A DNA stretch of 64,000 nucleotides from contig CM060856.1 of NCBI GenBank assembly GCA_030737835.1, positions 18,517,116 through 18,581,115 of the forward strand. Reading direction: 5' to 3'. This DNA comes from Acorus gramineus (lineage: Eukaryota; Streptophyta; Magnoliopsida; Acorales; Acoraceae). A model generated the notes under the pieces. It ran no database searches. It was given only the letters and a program-made list of their open reading frames with translations, and was not told the DNA's origin. Of this stretch, positions 36,666 through 47,665 are shown piece by piece. The position numbers were made by a program, and so were the translations under genes. Numbering within the stretch: the first letter of the stretch is position 1; every line of letters begins with the position of its first letter.

Positions 36666-37261
36666 AAGTCATCAATGTAAATCAAAGAAGGTAAGCTATG
36701 ATCTTATAGTGGATCGATGAAGGGGATGCCGATGAAGGTATGCAAGGGGATGCCGGGGAAGGGTGCCGGAAGGGGATGCCGGTGCGGCGTTCCGGGATGG
36801 GTGCCTTCGAGGGGTTGAGGAAGGGAAGGGGATGTACGTGCGCTAGGACGGGTGCGATTTGAGGGAAGGTGTTCCGATGGGTGATACACACAGAGAATGA
36901 GAGAGGGGTTTAACACAAAGAAAACACAGGGAAGAGAGAGGGAGGTTTTTTTTATTTTGATTTCCTACCGATTCAGTCAGTTATAGTTTTGGATATATCT
37001 TTTTAATTCTCAAACTCACAACAACCATTTGATGGATGCACTCCAAATCGAACGGACCAGATCATTTCCCGCACGAATGAAAACTGCCGTCCCGACCACA
37101 CAATATCACTCGTGTCCCTATATATATATATATATTATTGTTATAAATATTTCATAAGGCTGTGTGAGTTTACTTTATGTTGTGCATTATTTTATATTTT
37201 ATTTTGAATTATTTGAAGGTCGTATACTGTCCACCAACTACAAAAGAGTTGTATCTTTCAT
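36666..37261 (-). other. Gene-like GC-rich stretch, minus strand, then AT-rich DNA
   Basis: Bases 36690-36950 are GC-richer than their surroundings. On the minus strand a CT-rich leader (36960-36905) precedes an open frame of about 70 codons rich in Pro and Ser. Within it GGGGATGCCG recurs three times (36722, 36750, 36774), so the frame is partly repeat-driven. It could be the 5' end of a small gene broken by LTR D at 36666, but no domain is recognised. Bases 36960-37261 are AT-rich with an (AT)n run near 37120. Confidence 0.3.
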
Positions 37262-38286
37262 TCTATTACTTACTTATTAAAAGAATTATGTGACACAATA
37301 TTTTCATTTTCTCTTTTATCCTTATATAAATTTAATAATTACTTATATATCATATTTATGCAAAATTTAAGATTTCAAATCAAATTTAGATAACATAACA
37401 TAATGAATAAATATATGATAGATATATATATCTATTACTTACTTATTAAAAGAATTATATGACCCAATATTTTCATTTCCCTTTTTATCATTCTATAAAT
37501 TTAATAATTATTTATATATCTATTACTTACTTATTAAAAGAATTCTGTGACCCAATATTTTCATTTTCTTTTTTTATCCTTATATAAATTTAATAATTAC
37601 TTATATATCATATTTATTCAAAATTTAAGATTTCAAATCAGATTTAGATAACATTACATAATGAATAAATACATGATAGATATATATATCTATTACTTAC
37701 TTATTAAAAGAATTCTGTGACCCAATATTTTCATTTCCCTTTTTATCCTTATATAAATTTAATAATTACTTATATATCATATTTATTCAAACTTTAAAAT
37801 TTCAAATCAGATTTAGATAATATAACATAATGAATAAATACATGATAGATATATATATCTATTACTTACTTATTAAAAGAATTATGTGACCCAATATTTT
37901 CATTTCCTTTTTTATCATTCTATAAATTTAATAATTACTTATATATCTATTACTTACTTATTAAAAGAATTCTGTGACCCAATATTTTCATTTTCTTTTT
38001 TATCCTTATATAAATTTAATAATTACTTATATATCATATTTATTCAAACTTTAAGATTTCAAATCAGATTTAGATAATATAACATAATGAATAAATACAT
38101 GATAGATATATATATCGATTACTTACTTATTAAAAGAATTCTGTGACTCAATATTTTCATTTCCCTTTTTATCATTCTATAAATTTAGTAATTACTTATA
38201 TATCATATTTATTCAAAATTTAAGATTTCAAATCAAATTTAGATAACATAACATAATGAATAAATACATGATAGATATATATGGAT

Positions 38287-38328
<42 letters not shown>

Positions 38329-38580
38329 GAAGATTAAAATTAAATAAATATATATATATAATAGTAATTTTTATTTTTATTTTAAATTTAAAATATATAA
38401 TGGATATCTATTATATTATATGCTTATTAAAAGAATTCTGTGACCCAATATTTTCATTTGTCTTTTTATTCTTCTATAAATTTAATAATTACTTATATAT
38501 CATATTTATTCAAAATTTAAGATTTCAAATCAGATTTAGATAATATAACATAATGAAAAAATACATGATAGATATATATA
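37262..38580 (+). repeat. Tandem array of Helitron-like 5' ends with higher-order period
   Basis: Units start TCTATTACTTACTTATTAAA at 37262, 37431, 37519, 37689, 37858, 37946 and 38115 (first bases altered in the last), then a diverged unit at 38407. Lengths are 169, 88, 170, 169, 88, 169 and about 292. The short unit is the long unit without its last 82 bp. The order long-short-long repeats twice, a period near 427 bp. The last units contain (TAA)n runs at 38287-38324 and 38587-38617. Confidence 0.9.
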
Positions 38581-38585
38581 TGGAT

Positions 38586-38619
<34 letters not shown>

Positions 38620-40907
38620 GATTAAAAATAAATAAATGTATAGATATAATAGTTAATTTTCATTTTTATTTTAAATTTAAAATATATAATGGATAAATAA
38701 ATGATACATAAACATGGATTATAATAAACAAAGAAAAAATTATAAAAGTTACATAAGTATAATAGTCGGTTTTCATTTTTAATTAAAAGATAAAATACAT
38801 AATGGAAGATAGATATAGTAATTGATTTGTTATTTTTCAAACTTAAAATACATTATATCTATTATTTTGATTGTTTTGTCTATTACTTAGAAGTACAATT
38901 TTATAATCCCAAATTACCCAAAAACAAAACAATTCAAATATTAATATATGTAATAGATATATAATAATAGGTTTTCAATTATTTTAAATTAGAAATACAC
39001 ATAGATAAAAAGAGATCTTAAAAATTGATTTTAATCATTTTCAAATTAAAATATTCGTCAATTATTCAAAAAATATATAATAACAATAATAATCGATCAA
39101 ATTACATATAGATAAAAATGTATCTTAAGAAACTAAAAAATTAGTTTTAATTATTTTCAAATTTAAAAAATTTTTGTTTTTAATATTCAAAATGCATATT
39201 AATAATAATTGGTTTTTTATATTTAATATTTTTGAATATTTTTTTATGAATTGTATCTAGATAAATTTATTTTAATTTTTTACTTGATGTTTTGAATTTC
39301 AAAACAAAGAATTCTACATATAATCTGCACCATTTAAGATGTACATACTTAAACAAGAGTAAGTGTTTTTAATAATTTTTATATTATTTTTATCATCTAA
39401 CCAATGGTTTGATGTTATTAATCAAGAACAAATATTAAGGGAGACAAATCTCATGTTTTGTTTTCCTTCTCTTTTTTTAATCAATAGGGTTTGACATGGG
39501 TGCTTTAAGTAATTTCATTTTTTATGACAGGTTATTCTTATTCATCGTATTTTTTTTTAATACAAAGAATGATTTTTTTGCATTTTTTTTATCAACTTTG
39601 TATTTGTTAAATTTTTTTTATCATGTTTAAAACCTTTGATTTCTTTTTTTATATTTTTTATAGGTATATTCCATAGAGAAACAAATATTATCATTCATTC
39701 ATAAAATGACTATTTTATTGTTACTCCTCTCACCTCTTCTCCCTTGCCAACCCCTCCTTATATTCTAGATTTCTTTATTTATTCATTTTTGGTGGTTCAT
39801 ATTAATTTTAGATTTTATTTAACTCATACTGTTTGATGTTGTAGATGCATCATGAAGTTGAAGAGGTTGTGAAGAATTAAATTTTCAGCTACAACTAATT
39901 AAAAGGTATGAGAATTTATTTCAATTTATTTAGTATTTATTCTTTTCTCTATAATAGAAGTGATTGATAATTTAATATGTATAATGATAAGTTATTATCG
40001 TTATCTTTTATGGTATAAGAGATAAACAAGGTCAATTGAATTAATGATATAAGATTACATATTTTGTTTAATGAATAAGAATGCATGGGTTAGAGTAAAT
40101 CTACTCTAGAAAATTGCATATAATTAAAATGTATTTTCAATGCGATTTTTATTTGGAAATCTCTAGAAAAGTATTAGAATTGATGTCCACGAGGAAGTTA
40201 ATCTATGATCATATAATCATTCTCATCAAAAGAAAGATCAGTAGAATAAAAGACAGGTGAGTTTGTTTTCTTTTATTTTCCTATGAATTGTGTGATTAAT
40301 ATGTTTTTTTTTCAGTTAATATTGATTTTTTAAATAATAATCCATACAATGATTTTATTGCTCTATTTTATCCTCTTCATTTAATATATGTTTGTTGTGG
40401 AGATTGTGGAGAGTGTTCCCAATTTTTAATTTTTTATTAATTATTACTATCATTATTTGAATGTGCGCGTCATTGTCTTTTCTACTTATTTGATTGCTTG
40501 TTTGGATTTCTTTTCAAGACTTTATATATTTTTTTTGAATGATTTATTTGTGAGAGTATAAAATGTGAACAAACTTTTTGCCGGTATATATATTTTTTAG
40601 AATTTCATAGAACAAAAATATCGATGATTTTTCATTTATTATATTAATGATCGAACCAATAATAATATGTGTTCTATTTTTCTTCTTGGGAAATTTACAA
40701 TTGATATTTCATTTAAGATATAGATCTTTGTGTATATATATATAAAATCGTTAAGCAAAGTTATATAGATATGTTGACTTTGTATATTAGTAGTACATTT
40801 TTTTAGCATTAACTTATAAATAAATTTTGTATTTTTTATTCAATGAGTACTTGTTTATATAATTTGGAACGTTATTCCTCGTGCATTAGCACGTGCATGA
40901 TAACTAG
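37262..40907 (+). mobile_element. Helitron-like non-autonomous element
   Basis: The 3' end has the Helitron signature: a short hairpin (CTCGTGC-ATTA-GCACGTG, 40879-40896) about ten bases before CTAG (40904-40907), followed by T. The left side begins TCTATTACTTACTTATTAAA, like plant Helitron 5' ends. The body is AT-rich without Rep/helicase sequence, so it would depend on an autonomous relative. The left terminus is multiplied in tandem (see 37262-38580), which makes the exact 5' end uncertain; the copies starting after A at 37431 or later fit the A/T insertion rule better than the one at 37262. A related 3' end lies in inverted orientation at 47610. Confidence 0.6.
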
Positions 40908-40908
40908 T

Positions 40909-41019
40909 CTTTTATGTATAGAACAAGCAAGAATTCTTATAACATGTATAGGGAATCATACTGTATAAATTTGTTTTTTTGAAAGTTGAAATAAAAGTTT
41001 GACCCAGTGGGCTACTTAT

Positions 41020-41065
<46 letters not shown>

Positions 41066-41459
41066 GGTTGTGTGGAGGACATCATATCAAGGTCCGGCTT
41101 TATTTTTATTTTTATTTATCTTTTTTTTTTTTTTGTGTAAAAGGCCTCAGGGCTTTTATATTGGCTGATCAAAACAATGAGTATTTGCATCTTCCATTGT
41201 CTGGGAATCCAATACATCGTGGATTAATAGGACTCAAAATTTGATACATTTTTTTAAATTATACATCAAGGTCGGCTTTGAATTAAGATAAACTTTTTTT
41301 CATAGTAAAATATAAGCAATTTTTTTTTTGAATTAAAATATAACTGATCATGTTAGTGAAGTATAAAGTCTAATAAACCGAATGCAAATCAAGTCTTTTG
41401 GCTATGTAAATCCATTAATGATCAATGAGTGTAATGTGACTCTGCAATGTACATTCTTT
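40909..41459. other. AT-rich spacer with (TA)n
   Basis: There is an (AT)n run at about 41023-41061 and two copies of ATCAAGGTC..GGCTTT (41085 and 41265). Nothing coding is seen. Confidence 0.6.
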
Positions 41460-41880
41460 TGCATGTTTAATGTGCCGTAGTGGAGCAAAGGCACGGGTGC
41501 CGAGCGGTGAGGGAGTGGAGGATGAATGGGGGGAGGACGTGGTAATAGCTCCCCCCAGCAGCAGGTCTGGATGGTTGGACGGTGTTTCACTCTCGGCGGT
41601 GGAGGTGGAAATGTCGGGCACCGAAGTGGAAGTGTTACGGCCCCGGAAGGGCTGACAGGTGTTTTCGGTGTTATGGCTCTGGTCATTGGGACCAGGAGTG
41701 TAGGGAGCTGGTGGTGTGTTAGAAGTGTAAGGGTATGGGCCACCGAGCGGTGGCATGTCGTAGGGGACCTTTTAGACTGGGGGGTCGGCAAACGGGGTAG
41801 CGTACGCCTAGGCTCGTGGATCCTCTAACTTGCATTCGCCTTCCGTCATCTCGGTTGGTTGACGAGGTGGTATCTTCCCT

Positions 41881-42318
41881 CTAGGGAGGCATCATGGCTG
41901 TGGCGGTCTCTTCAAGCCCCTCCCTCGCAGAGGTGAAAGAGAGTGTGCTTTGCCTCTGGGGTCAGGAGCTAGCTCGAGGATACACCGTGTGGGTCACTAT
42001 TTTTTCTTCATCCAGGGCCCAGTGGATATGCTCGTAGCTGGGTCTATGTTTTGTGTGGAGAGCTTCCTTCGCCTGTTAGAGTGGGAGTCTGCCTTCGGAG
42101 CTTCTCCCCTAGCCCTACGAAGGTGGTGTATGCGCCTCACAGGACTTCCCCTGCACTGGGTGGAGGCGGGCTACGCTAGAGAGTTAGCAACCACATTTGG
42201 TCATTTCATGGGAATTACGGCTGCAAATATGGATAGCGACAGCCAGTTCTTCAAGGAAATGCTCATTGAGGCGGCGTTGAGACCGCAAGAGGGCCAGTTT
42301 CAGGCGACGATCGAGTAG
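41881..42318 (+). pseudogene. LINE ORF1-like, DUF4283 domain
   Basis: An open frame from 41950 encodes LEWESAFGASPLALRRW..LTGLPLHW followed by a VDSD-like segment. This matches the plant LINE/retroelement RNA-binding domain DUF4283, whose core reads W-x-R-(L/I)-x-GLP-(L/P)-HW. An upstream ATG in another frame (41894, MAVAVSSSPSL) suggests the true start; the two parts are now out of frame. In plant L1 elements this protein coats the element RNA. The usual CCHC knuckle is not seen before the foreign block at 42506. Confidence 0.55.
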
Positions 42319-42505
42319 AGTTAAATTTACGTGAGGGTCATAGGGGAGCAAACATTTGCAGGAAGGTCTTGGGCCGTGGTGGTGGCAACAGCGGATGGCG
42401 AGGGATTGTCGTCACCGATTCTAAAAGCTTCTCGGAAGGTCGATCGTCCGGCGGAGCGGGGACCTCTCGTTCCTGTAGATACCCTAATTTTGACTGTCCA
42501 AAGAG

Positions 42506-42633
42506 AAGAAAATGTACTTCAAGTAATATTGAAAAACAACCACTTTTGGACATCTAATAGAAAACTCCCTGAAAAACCGAAATCGAAAACCCTAAGTCCA
42601 ACACTTAGAAATATCTAAGAAAATGTACTTCAA
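42506..42633. repeat. 17-bp direct repeat flanking 94 bp
   Basis: AAGAAAATGTACTTCAA occurs at 42506-42522 and 42617-42633, exact over 17 bp. The length fits a target-site duplication of the LINE/SINE type around a 94-bp insert ending in ATATCT, but the insert has no tail and may instead be a simple local duplication. Confidence 0.6.
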
Positions 42634-43345
42634 CAGGGGCGGCTACTTGAGCGTGGCCACCCCATACCAGGCGGCAAGTTTCAACTAGCCGCCCCCCTGA
42701 CCGACCCCAAACCGCCTTCCTGGATGGGACATAAAGCAAGCATAATTGCAGCGGATTGTCCCTTCTAGCCGCCCCATCTTAGCCGGTTCATCCTTAGTAA
42801 CCGACTCAAGCCACCGCTTGTTAGAGATGGGATGTTTGGCAGGTTATGATGGGGGCGGCTACCTGAGAGTAGCCGCCCCTCATCGGGCGGCTAAACACCA
42901 TTAGCCGCCCCTCACCTGGACACCGTCAGAGAACAAAGATCTAATGTGACGTCAAATCAAACACCTTATTACCCATTTTGATCTATTGTCCAGTGGACAT
43001 TCCTATACCCCATTTTTACTATAAATAGGGTGGCAACCAACATCATCCAAAACAATCAATACACATTCAATACCCATCAATAACCCCCAACCACCCACAT
43101 TCCCAACCATCAAGCCACACCACCACCTCAAACCCTTGAGAGAAAAGTGGGAGAGAAATCCATTTCCTACACCAAATCACTCTCCAAATCCACTCTCCAA
43201 AACCCAGGTTAAACCCAGTTTAACCTCTGCCAAAATCAAACCCAAACCCTACCCAGGTTCTGCCCAAATTGAACCAGACACCAGGCGGCTACCCACAACT
43301 AGCCGCCCCTCACCAGGAGGCTAAAGATAACTAGCCGGACCTTCC
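42634..43345. repeat. Cluster of GGCGGCTA/TAGCCGCC hairpins around a TATA-like site
   Basis: At least six short inverted repeats share arms GGCGGCTA and TAGCCGCC: near 42636-42663, 42691-42716, 42853-42880, 42889-42914, 43283-43308 and a weaker one near 43315-43336. The best has 11-bp arms (GGGGCGGCTAC, loop CTGAGA). Between them sit ACTATAAATAGGG (43018-43030) and an AC-rich leader with an ATG at 43136 opening 62 codons. Neither LINE coding nor the other elements explain this block. Confidence 0.75.
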
Positions 43346-44928
43346 CTAGCCCACCTCAAGTCTCAATTCTCCTCTAGTCAGGTTCCCGAAGCAGAAGATG
43401 ATCCCTGTCTTCACCTCTGTGCACGGCATATCCGTGTCTCAGAGCGGAGACCCCACAAACTCCCCACGAAGGCGATCAAATCCGCCCCAACTTTTCCTGC
43501 TTTTTGAGAAAAGCAGGTGGCGATCAAAACCACCCATGAATCCTCTTGAGGACCCGTCGGCCGTCTCAGCCAGGAACGAAAACCCCCACCACCCTTCCGA
43601 GAGACGATCTGCTCGAGCTCACCAAGGCGCAGCTCTTCGAATCCGAGCCTTCGAAGAACCCCCACACACGCACAGACCTACCGGAGGAGGAGCCGAAGAG
43701 GAAGGAAGAGAGGGCCACTACCCCTTTCATTCCCCTTTGCCCTTCCGAAATCCGATACCAACAGTTCCTGGCCTCAACGGCGTCGTAATCGAAGAAGGTC
43801 AAACCGCCAATCAACCCAGGGCTCTACTCTCAAGGTGGAGGGCAAGGGCAAGGGAAAGTTATCAGAAGAAGTCATCCCCTGTGTGGGGTAGCCTTCGGCG
43901 GTGAGGGGATGTCTCCATCGGCTCCTAGAGAATACATCCTCGTACCTGCGCTTGGTTAGCTGGTACCGTTGTCACTTGGACCCCTCTCTAAGGTCCCACT
44001 TTGCATGGTGAGCAGGTCTTCCACTCCAGGGGTCACGAGACATAGGGTGTTGCGTAGAATATGTATGGATGGAGAGTTGATCGTAGGTTTGGGTTCTGCA
44101 TCACATGACCTCAGATAGGCACCATTGTTTGGCGTCCCCTCTCAAGATTCCCATTTGCTAAGCACGTCAGCCCTTTTTAGCGATTACAATGCTCGAGTTG
44201 GCTCGGGCGGTTTCGGGGGTGGGCCAGGTGGATGTGGGTTGGGTTGCTTTGTACGCGATGGGCACCCCTTTATGGGCCTATTATTCCGTTTATCTCTGGA
44301 GTTTCAGGTGATGAGCTTTTCTGGCCAGGTTCTTTGGGTTCGGGGTGGTCCTGGACTTGGTGGAACATGGACCAATCTACGGGGGAGGACTTATTTTCAT
44401 GCAGTCTATGATTCACCACCCCAAGCCATTTTGGTGGGGAGTCCTGCTGGTCATCAGCTTCTCCAGTCGATCTCTCCCCCTTCGGTGGTGGTACGGGAGT
44501 GTGAGCGGGTTAGTTTAGGCTCTTTTCCTCCCCCGGTGGCGGCGAGGGAGGGGGTGCAAGCACGTTTGGTTCGCTGCACATCTCGTGGGGGCTCTCTCCC
44601 TACCCCTTTCTTGAGGGCTGCGTCACCGACCCAGTCAAACCTGGGCCCATCCCATCATAGGAGTCCAATGGCTTTGAATCCCCTTACTTGGTTAAGGACT
44701 CAATGTGTGGGTATTCGGCTTCATGTTTGGGAGGACCGGGCACTCTTTAGCTCTTTCCTTAAGGAGGCTTTCGGGACTGGGGGACCTTTCGGTCGCAATC
44801 TCCTCCGTCCCACAACGGTGGTGGTTTCCCCCGAGGCGGAGGCATCCAGTGAGAAAGTTTGGCCGAAGGGCCCAATAGCGATTCATGCTGACCCGGCGGA
44901 GCAAGTGGCAGTGAATGAGTTCGTTCAT
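43346..44928 (+). other. LINE-like middle region, uncertain
   Basis: The stretch is GC-rich with long interrupted plus-strand frames (43398-43904 and 44125-45027) rich in Pro, Ser and Arg. It lies where the ORF1 end and ORF2 start of the LINE should be. I recognise no domain before the endonuclease motif at 44929. Confidence 0.4.
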
Positions 44929-45596
44929 TTGCATGAAATTCAAGTGTGTTGTCTTCATGAAACAAAGATGGTGGTGGTCGATTCTCGTTTTCTTCATTCC
45001 TTTGGAGGGGGTGGGTGTGTTCGATGAGATAGCATTCTGGTGAGCGGAAGGCAGCTGGGGGATCATCCTCGGGTGGGATTCTCATTTCTAGAAGGGAGAT
45101 TGACCAGTTGGTAGGATGGTTCTTGATATTTGTTCTATTGGAGTGCATATCAACTCTAAAAAGGTGGATTTGCTCGGGGGGCTATGAACCTCATGTAGAA
45201 TCTGAAAGAGCTAGTTTTTGGGAGGAGTTGTTAGAGGTGTGTCGCAGATGGTCGTCCCCGTGGTGCGTGGCTAGGGACTTTAATGTCACCCGGTTTAGGA
45301 TGGACCGTAACCGCCCTAGGGACTTCTCTCCGGTGATGGTATGCTTCAATGATTGGATAGAGGCGGAGGGGTTGATCGATATGCTAGTGTCGAGAGTGGA
45401 ATTTATATGGAGCAATTTGCGCGCGGAACCCTCTCTTGCGCGCCTGGACCGCATTTTGACTGTTTACAACTGGGACGGGGAATTCCCGGGCGGGGAGGTG
45501 GTGGGTCTATCCAGGTCAATCTTTAACCACTCCCCATTGTTGTTTCCTGTTCACAGGGGGCCAAGCAGAAGGCGCCACTTTAAATTCGAATCTTAG
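44929..45596 (+). pseudogene. LINE ORF2 endonuclease-like region
   Basis: CCLHETKMVVVDSRFLHSFGG (44950-45010) matches the active-site LQETK strand of LINE endonuclease. Downstream ARDFNVTRF, then FNDWIEAEGLIDM, FIWSN and LARLDRIL (45270-45455) match the GDFN, F-LID, TWSN and SRLDR motifs, and NHSPLLF corresponds to the SDH-P-L end. The usual Gly before DFN is Arg and the Asp before His is Asn, so catalysis would be lost even apart from the frame breaks between 45027 and 45108. In intact elements this enzyme nicks target DNA. Confidence 0.75.
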
Positions 45597-46149
45597 TGGA
45601 AAGAGTGGGAGGGGTTGGACAATGTAGTGCAATCATCCTTGGAAGGTAGTGCGGGGGTCCTTCGTGGTGCTCATTGCATTGCTTTTAAATTACGAAGACT
45701 GAAGCATGTTCTAAAAGCATCGGGAAGAGAGGCAGCGATTGGGCGTCGGGCATCAAAACAAGCCTGCCTCAACTGTATTGATCGTTGAGACTGGGCGGAA
45801 GAGATCTGTCCGCTATTGGCAGAGGCTCGGGATGAAAAAAAGGTGTGCAAGGAGAGGTTGGCGGAACTGCTCCGTATGGAGGAGAAGGAATGGCACCAAA
45901 AGTCTTAGGTGCTATGGTTGAAGCTTGGGGAAAACAACACCAAATTCTTTCATAAGACGGCCTCCATTCACCAAACGGTTAACATTCGTAGCTTGGTAGT
46001 TAATGATGTCAACATTGCATGAAGAGGTGGGTGAGTTTCAGTCGAAGGTGGTGGTTCATTTTAAACATGCATTCTCTTCTCAAAGGTCGTGGCTGCCGGT
46101 TTGGGAGGACGAACACCTACGCCTCATCCCTGATGTGGCCTTCCCTGCT

Positions 46150-46930
46150 TTGAATGCACCATTTGAGGAGGAGGAGATCAAGAGCGCGCTAACCTTGGTG
46201 AAGGGGGATAAAGCACCGGGACCCAATGGGTTTGGCTTGTGCTTCTGTTAGAGTTATTGGGAGTTGGTTTGGACCGATGTGTTGGACATGTTTGGGGAAT
46301 TCTTTGATGGAAGTGGTTAGCTTGGTTGCATCAACTCTTCCATGCTTGTGCACATACCGAAGAAGGAAGGGGCATTGGCGATCGGTGATTTCAGATCCAT
46401 ATGCTTGGTAAATGGGTGTTACATGCTGGTGTCCAAGGTTCTCGCAACCAGGTTTTTGGGTTGGGTTCTCATATCTTTGAGGCATCGCAATTAGCATTCA
46501 TCCTGGGTAGAGCCCTGCAAGACAGCTTATGGTGTCCAAGAATTGATCTCCGCCATGTTAAAGGACAACCGCAAGGGTTTCACTCTCAAGCTTGATTTTG
46601 TGAAAGCTTACAACAGTGTGGACTAGGGCTTTCTCCTCAACGTATTGCAGCTTCATGGGTTCAACAAGAATTGGGCCCGCATGATATAACAATGTATTTC
46701 AACGGCCTAAGCTTCTGTTGTGCTAAATGGCAAGCTACACGGGTATTTCCTCAATAACAGGGGGTTGCGGCAAGGGGATCCTTTATCGCCGTTCTTTTTC
46801 CTAGTGGTAGCTAAAGTACTTAGTTGTATGTGTGTGGCGGCTGTCCAAGATGGTTGGCTTGTTGGTGCAGCTGAAATTGCAGGGGGCTCTTGCCTTCCCA
46901 TTCTCCCATTCTCCATTTCATCTTGAAGTC
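46150..46930 (+). pseudogene. LINE ORF2 reverse transcriptase region
   Basis: KGDKAPGPNGF (46203-46235), then FRPI-like and KDNRKGFTLKLDF..AYNSVD-like codons (46560-46622), and LNNRGLRQGDPLSPFFF (46751-46800) are the standard LINE RT motifs. The fingers motif, palm strand A and the GLRQGDPLSP motif are in order, but in different frames, and the catalytic FADD box is not readable. The region after it (46980-47068, 47218-47514) has LPCRHLGLPL and the RLRFLWNDSDE..HLVKWDFICQRKVKGGL stretch typical of LINE post-RT sequence. Confidence 0.75.
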
Positions 46931-47609
46931 TTTCGAGTTGTTGTCTGGACTCCGGATCAACTTCTAGAAGAGTGTGTTAATCCCCCTCAATTTGGAGCGG
47001 ATGTGGTGGGCTGCTCAATTATGGACCTCCCTTGCAGACATCTTGGTCTGCCCCTAGTGCGTAATTGACTGTTGGCATCCGATTGGTTGGCTTTGGTGGA
47101 GCAGTTCCAGCAGAGGTTGGCAGGGTGGAAGGGAGGCACCTCTCTTTCGGTCGTAGGCTTATGCTAACTTCAGGCGGTGCTCTCTAGCTTACCGGTGTTC
47201 TTCTTATCCATTTTCAAATGCTAATTGGGGTGGGTCAGTCCATTGATCACATTCGACTTCGGTTCTTGTGGAATGACTCAGATGAGGGTACACGCCATCC
47301 GCACCTGGTGAAATGGGACTTCATCTGCCAGCGTAAGGTGAAGGGTGGGCTGGTGGTTCTTCATCTTAATGATCTAAACCGGGCCCTCCTGTCAAAGTGG
47401 TTGTGGCGATGGTTGAATTTGCCTGAGCTTGCATGGTGCGTTGTCTTGCGGGAACGATATGGGATTGCTCTCAGCCCTGCGGGCATGTTCCCAAGGCATT
47501 TTTTTCTCTCATAGTGGAGTTTGCAGCCTCATTCGCATGGGTGATTGGCGAGGGGGAAATGGTCGATTTCTCAAAAAGAAAATGCCAAAAAAAAATCTTT
47601 TAAAAGTTA

Positions 47610-47665
47610 CTAGTTATCAATTTATCATGCACGTGCAAATGCATGTGGTATAACATTCCAATATA
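47610..47665 (-). mobile_element. Helitron 3' terminus, inverted
   Basis: Read on the minus strand this ends GCACGTGCATGATAA..CTAG with T beyond, and aligns with the Helitron end at 40870-40907 including GGAAYGTTAT upstream. Seven bases (ATTGATA-like) are extra just before CTAG. Its 5' end should lie to the right; I could not find it with confidence. Confidence 0.55.

Larger units (their letters stand above)
41460..47609 (+). mobile_element. Decayed L1-type LINE
   Basis: Plus-strand pieces follow LINE order: an ORF1-like DUF4283 region (about 41900-42318), an apurinic endonuclease-like region (44929-45596), reverse transcriptase (about 46150-46930) and the post-RT region (47060-47510). The DNA is GC-richer than its surroundings. 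Frames are interrupted many times, so it is old. Foreign-looking DNA lies at about 42506-43345. The right end stops at the Helitron-type terminus at 47610, before the expected ORF2 end and poly-A tail; an A-rich run near 47588-47595 could be either. Confidence 0.75.

Noticed and set aside
36682-36916. Minus-strand Pro-rich frames as a definite gene
   Set aside because: They are partly driven by a GGGGATGCCG repeat and match no family I recognise; kept only as a low-confidence gene-like stretch.
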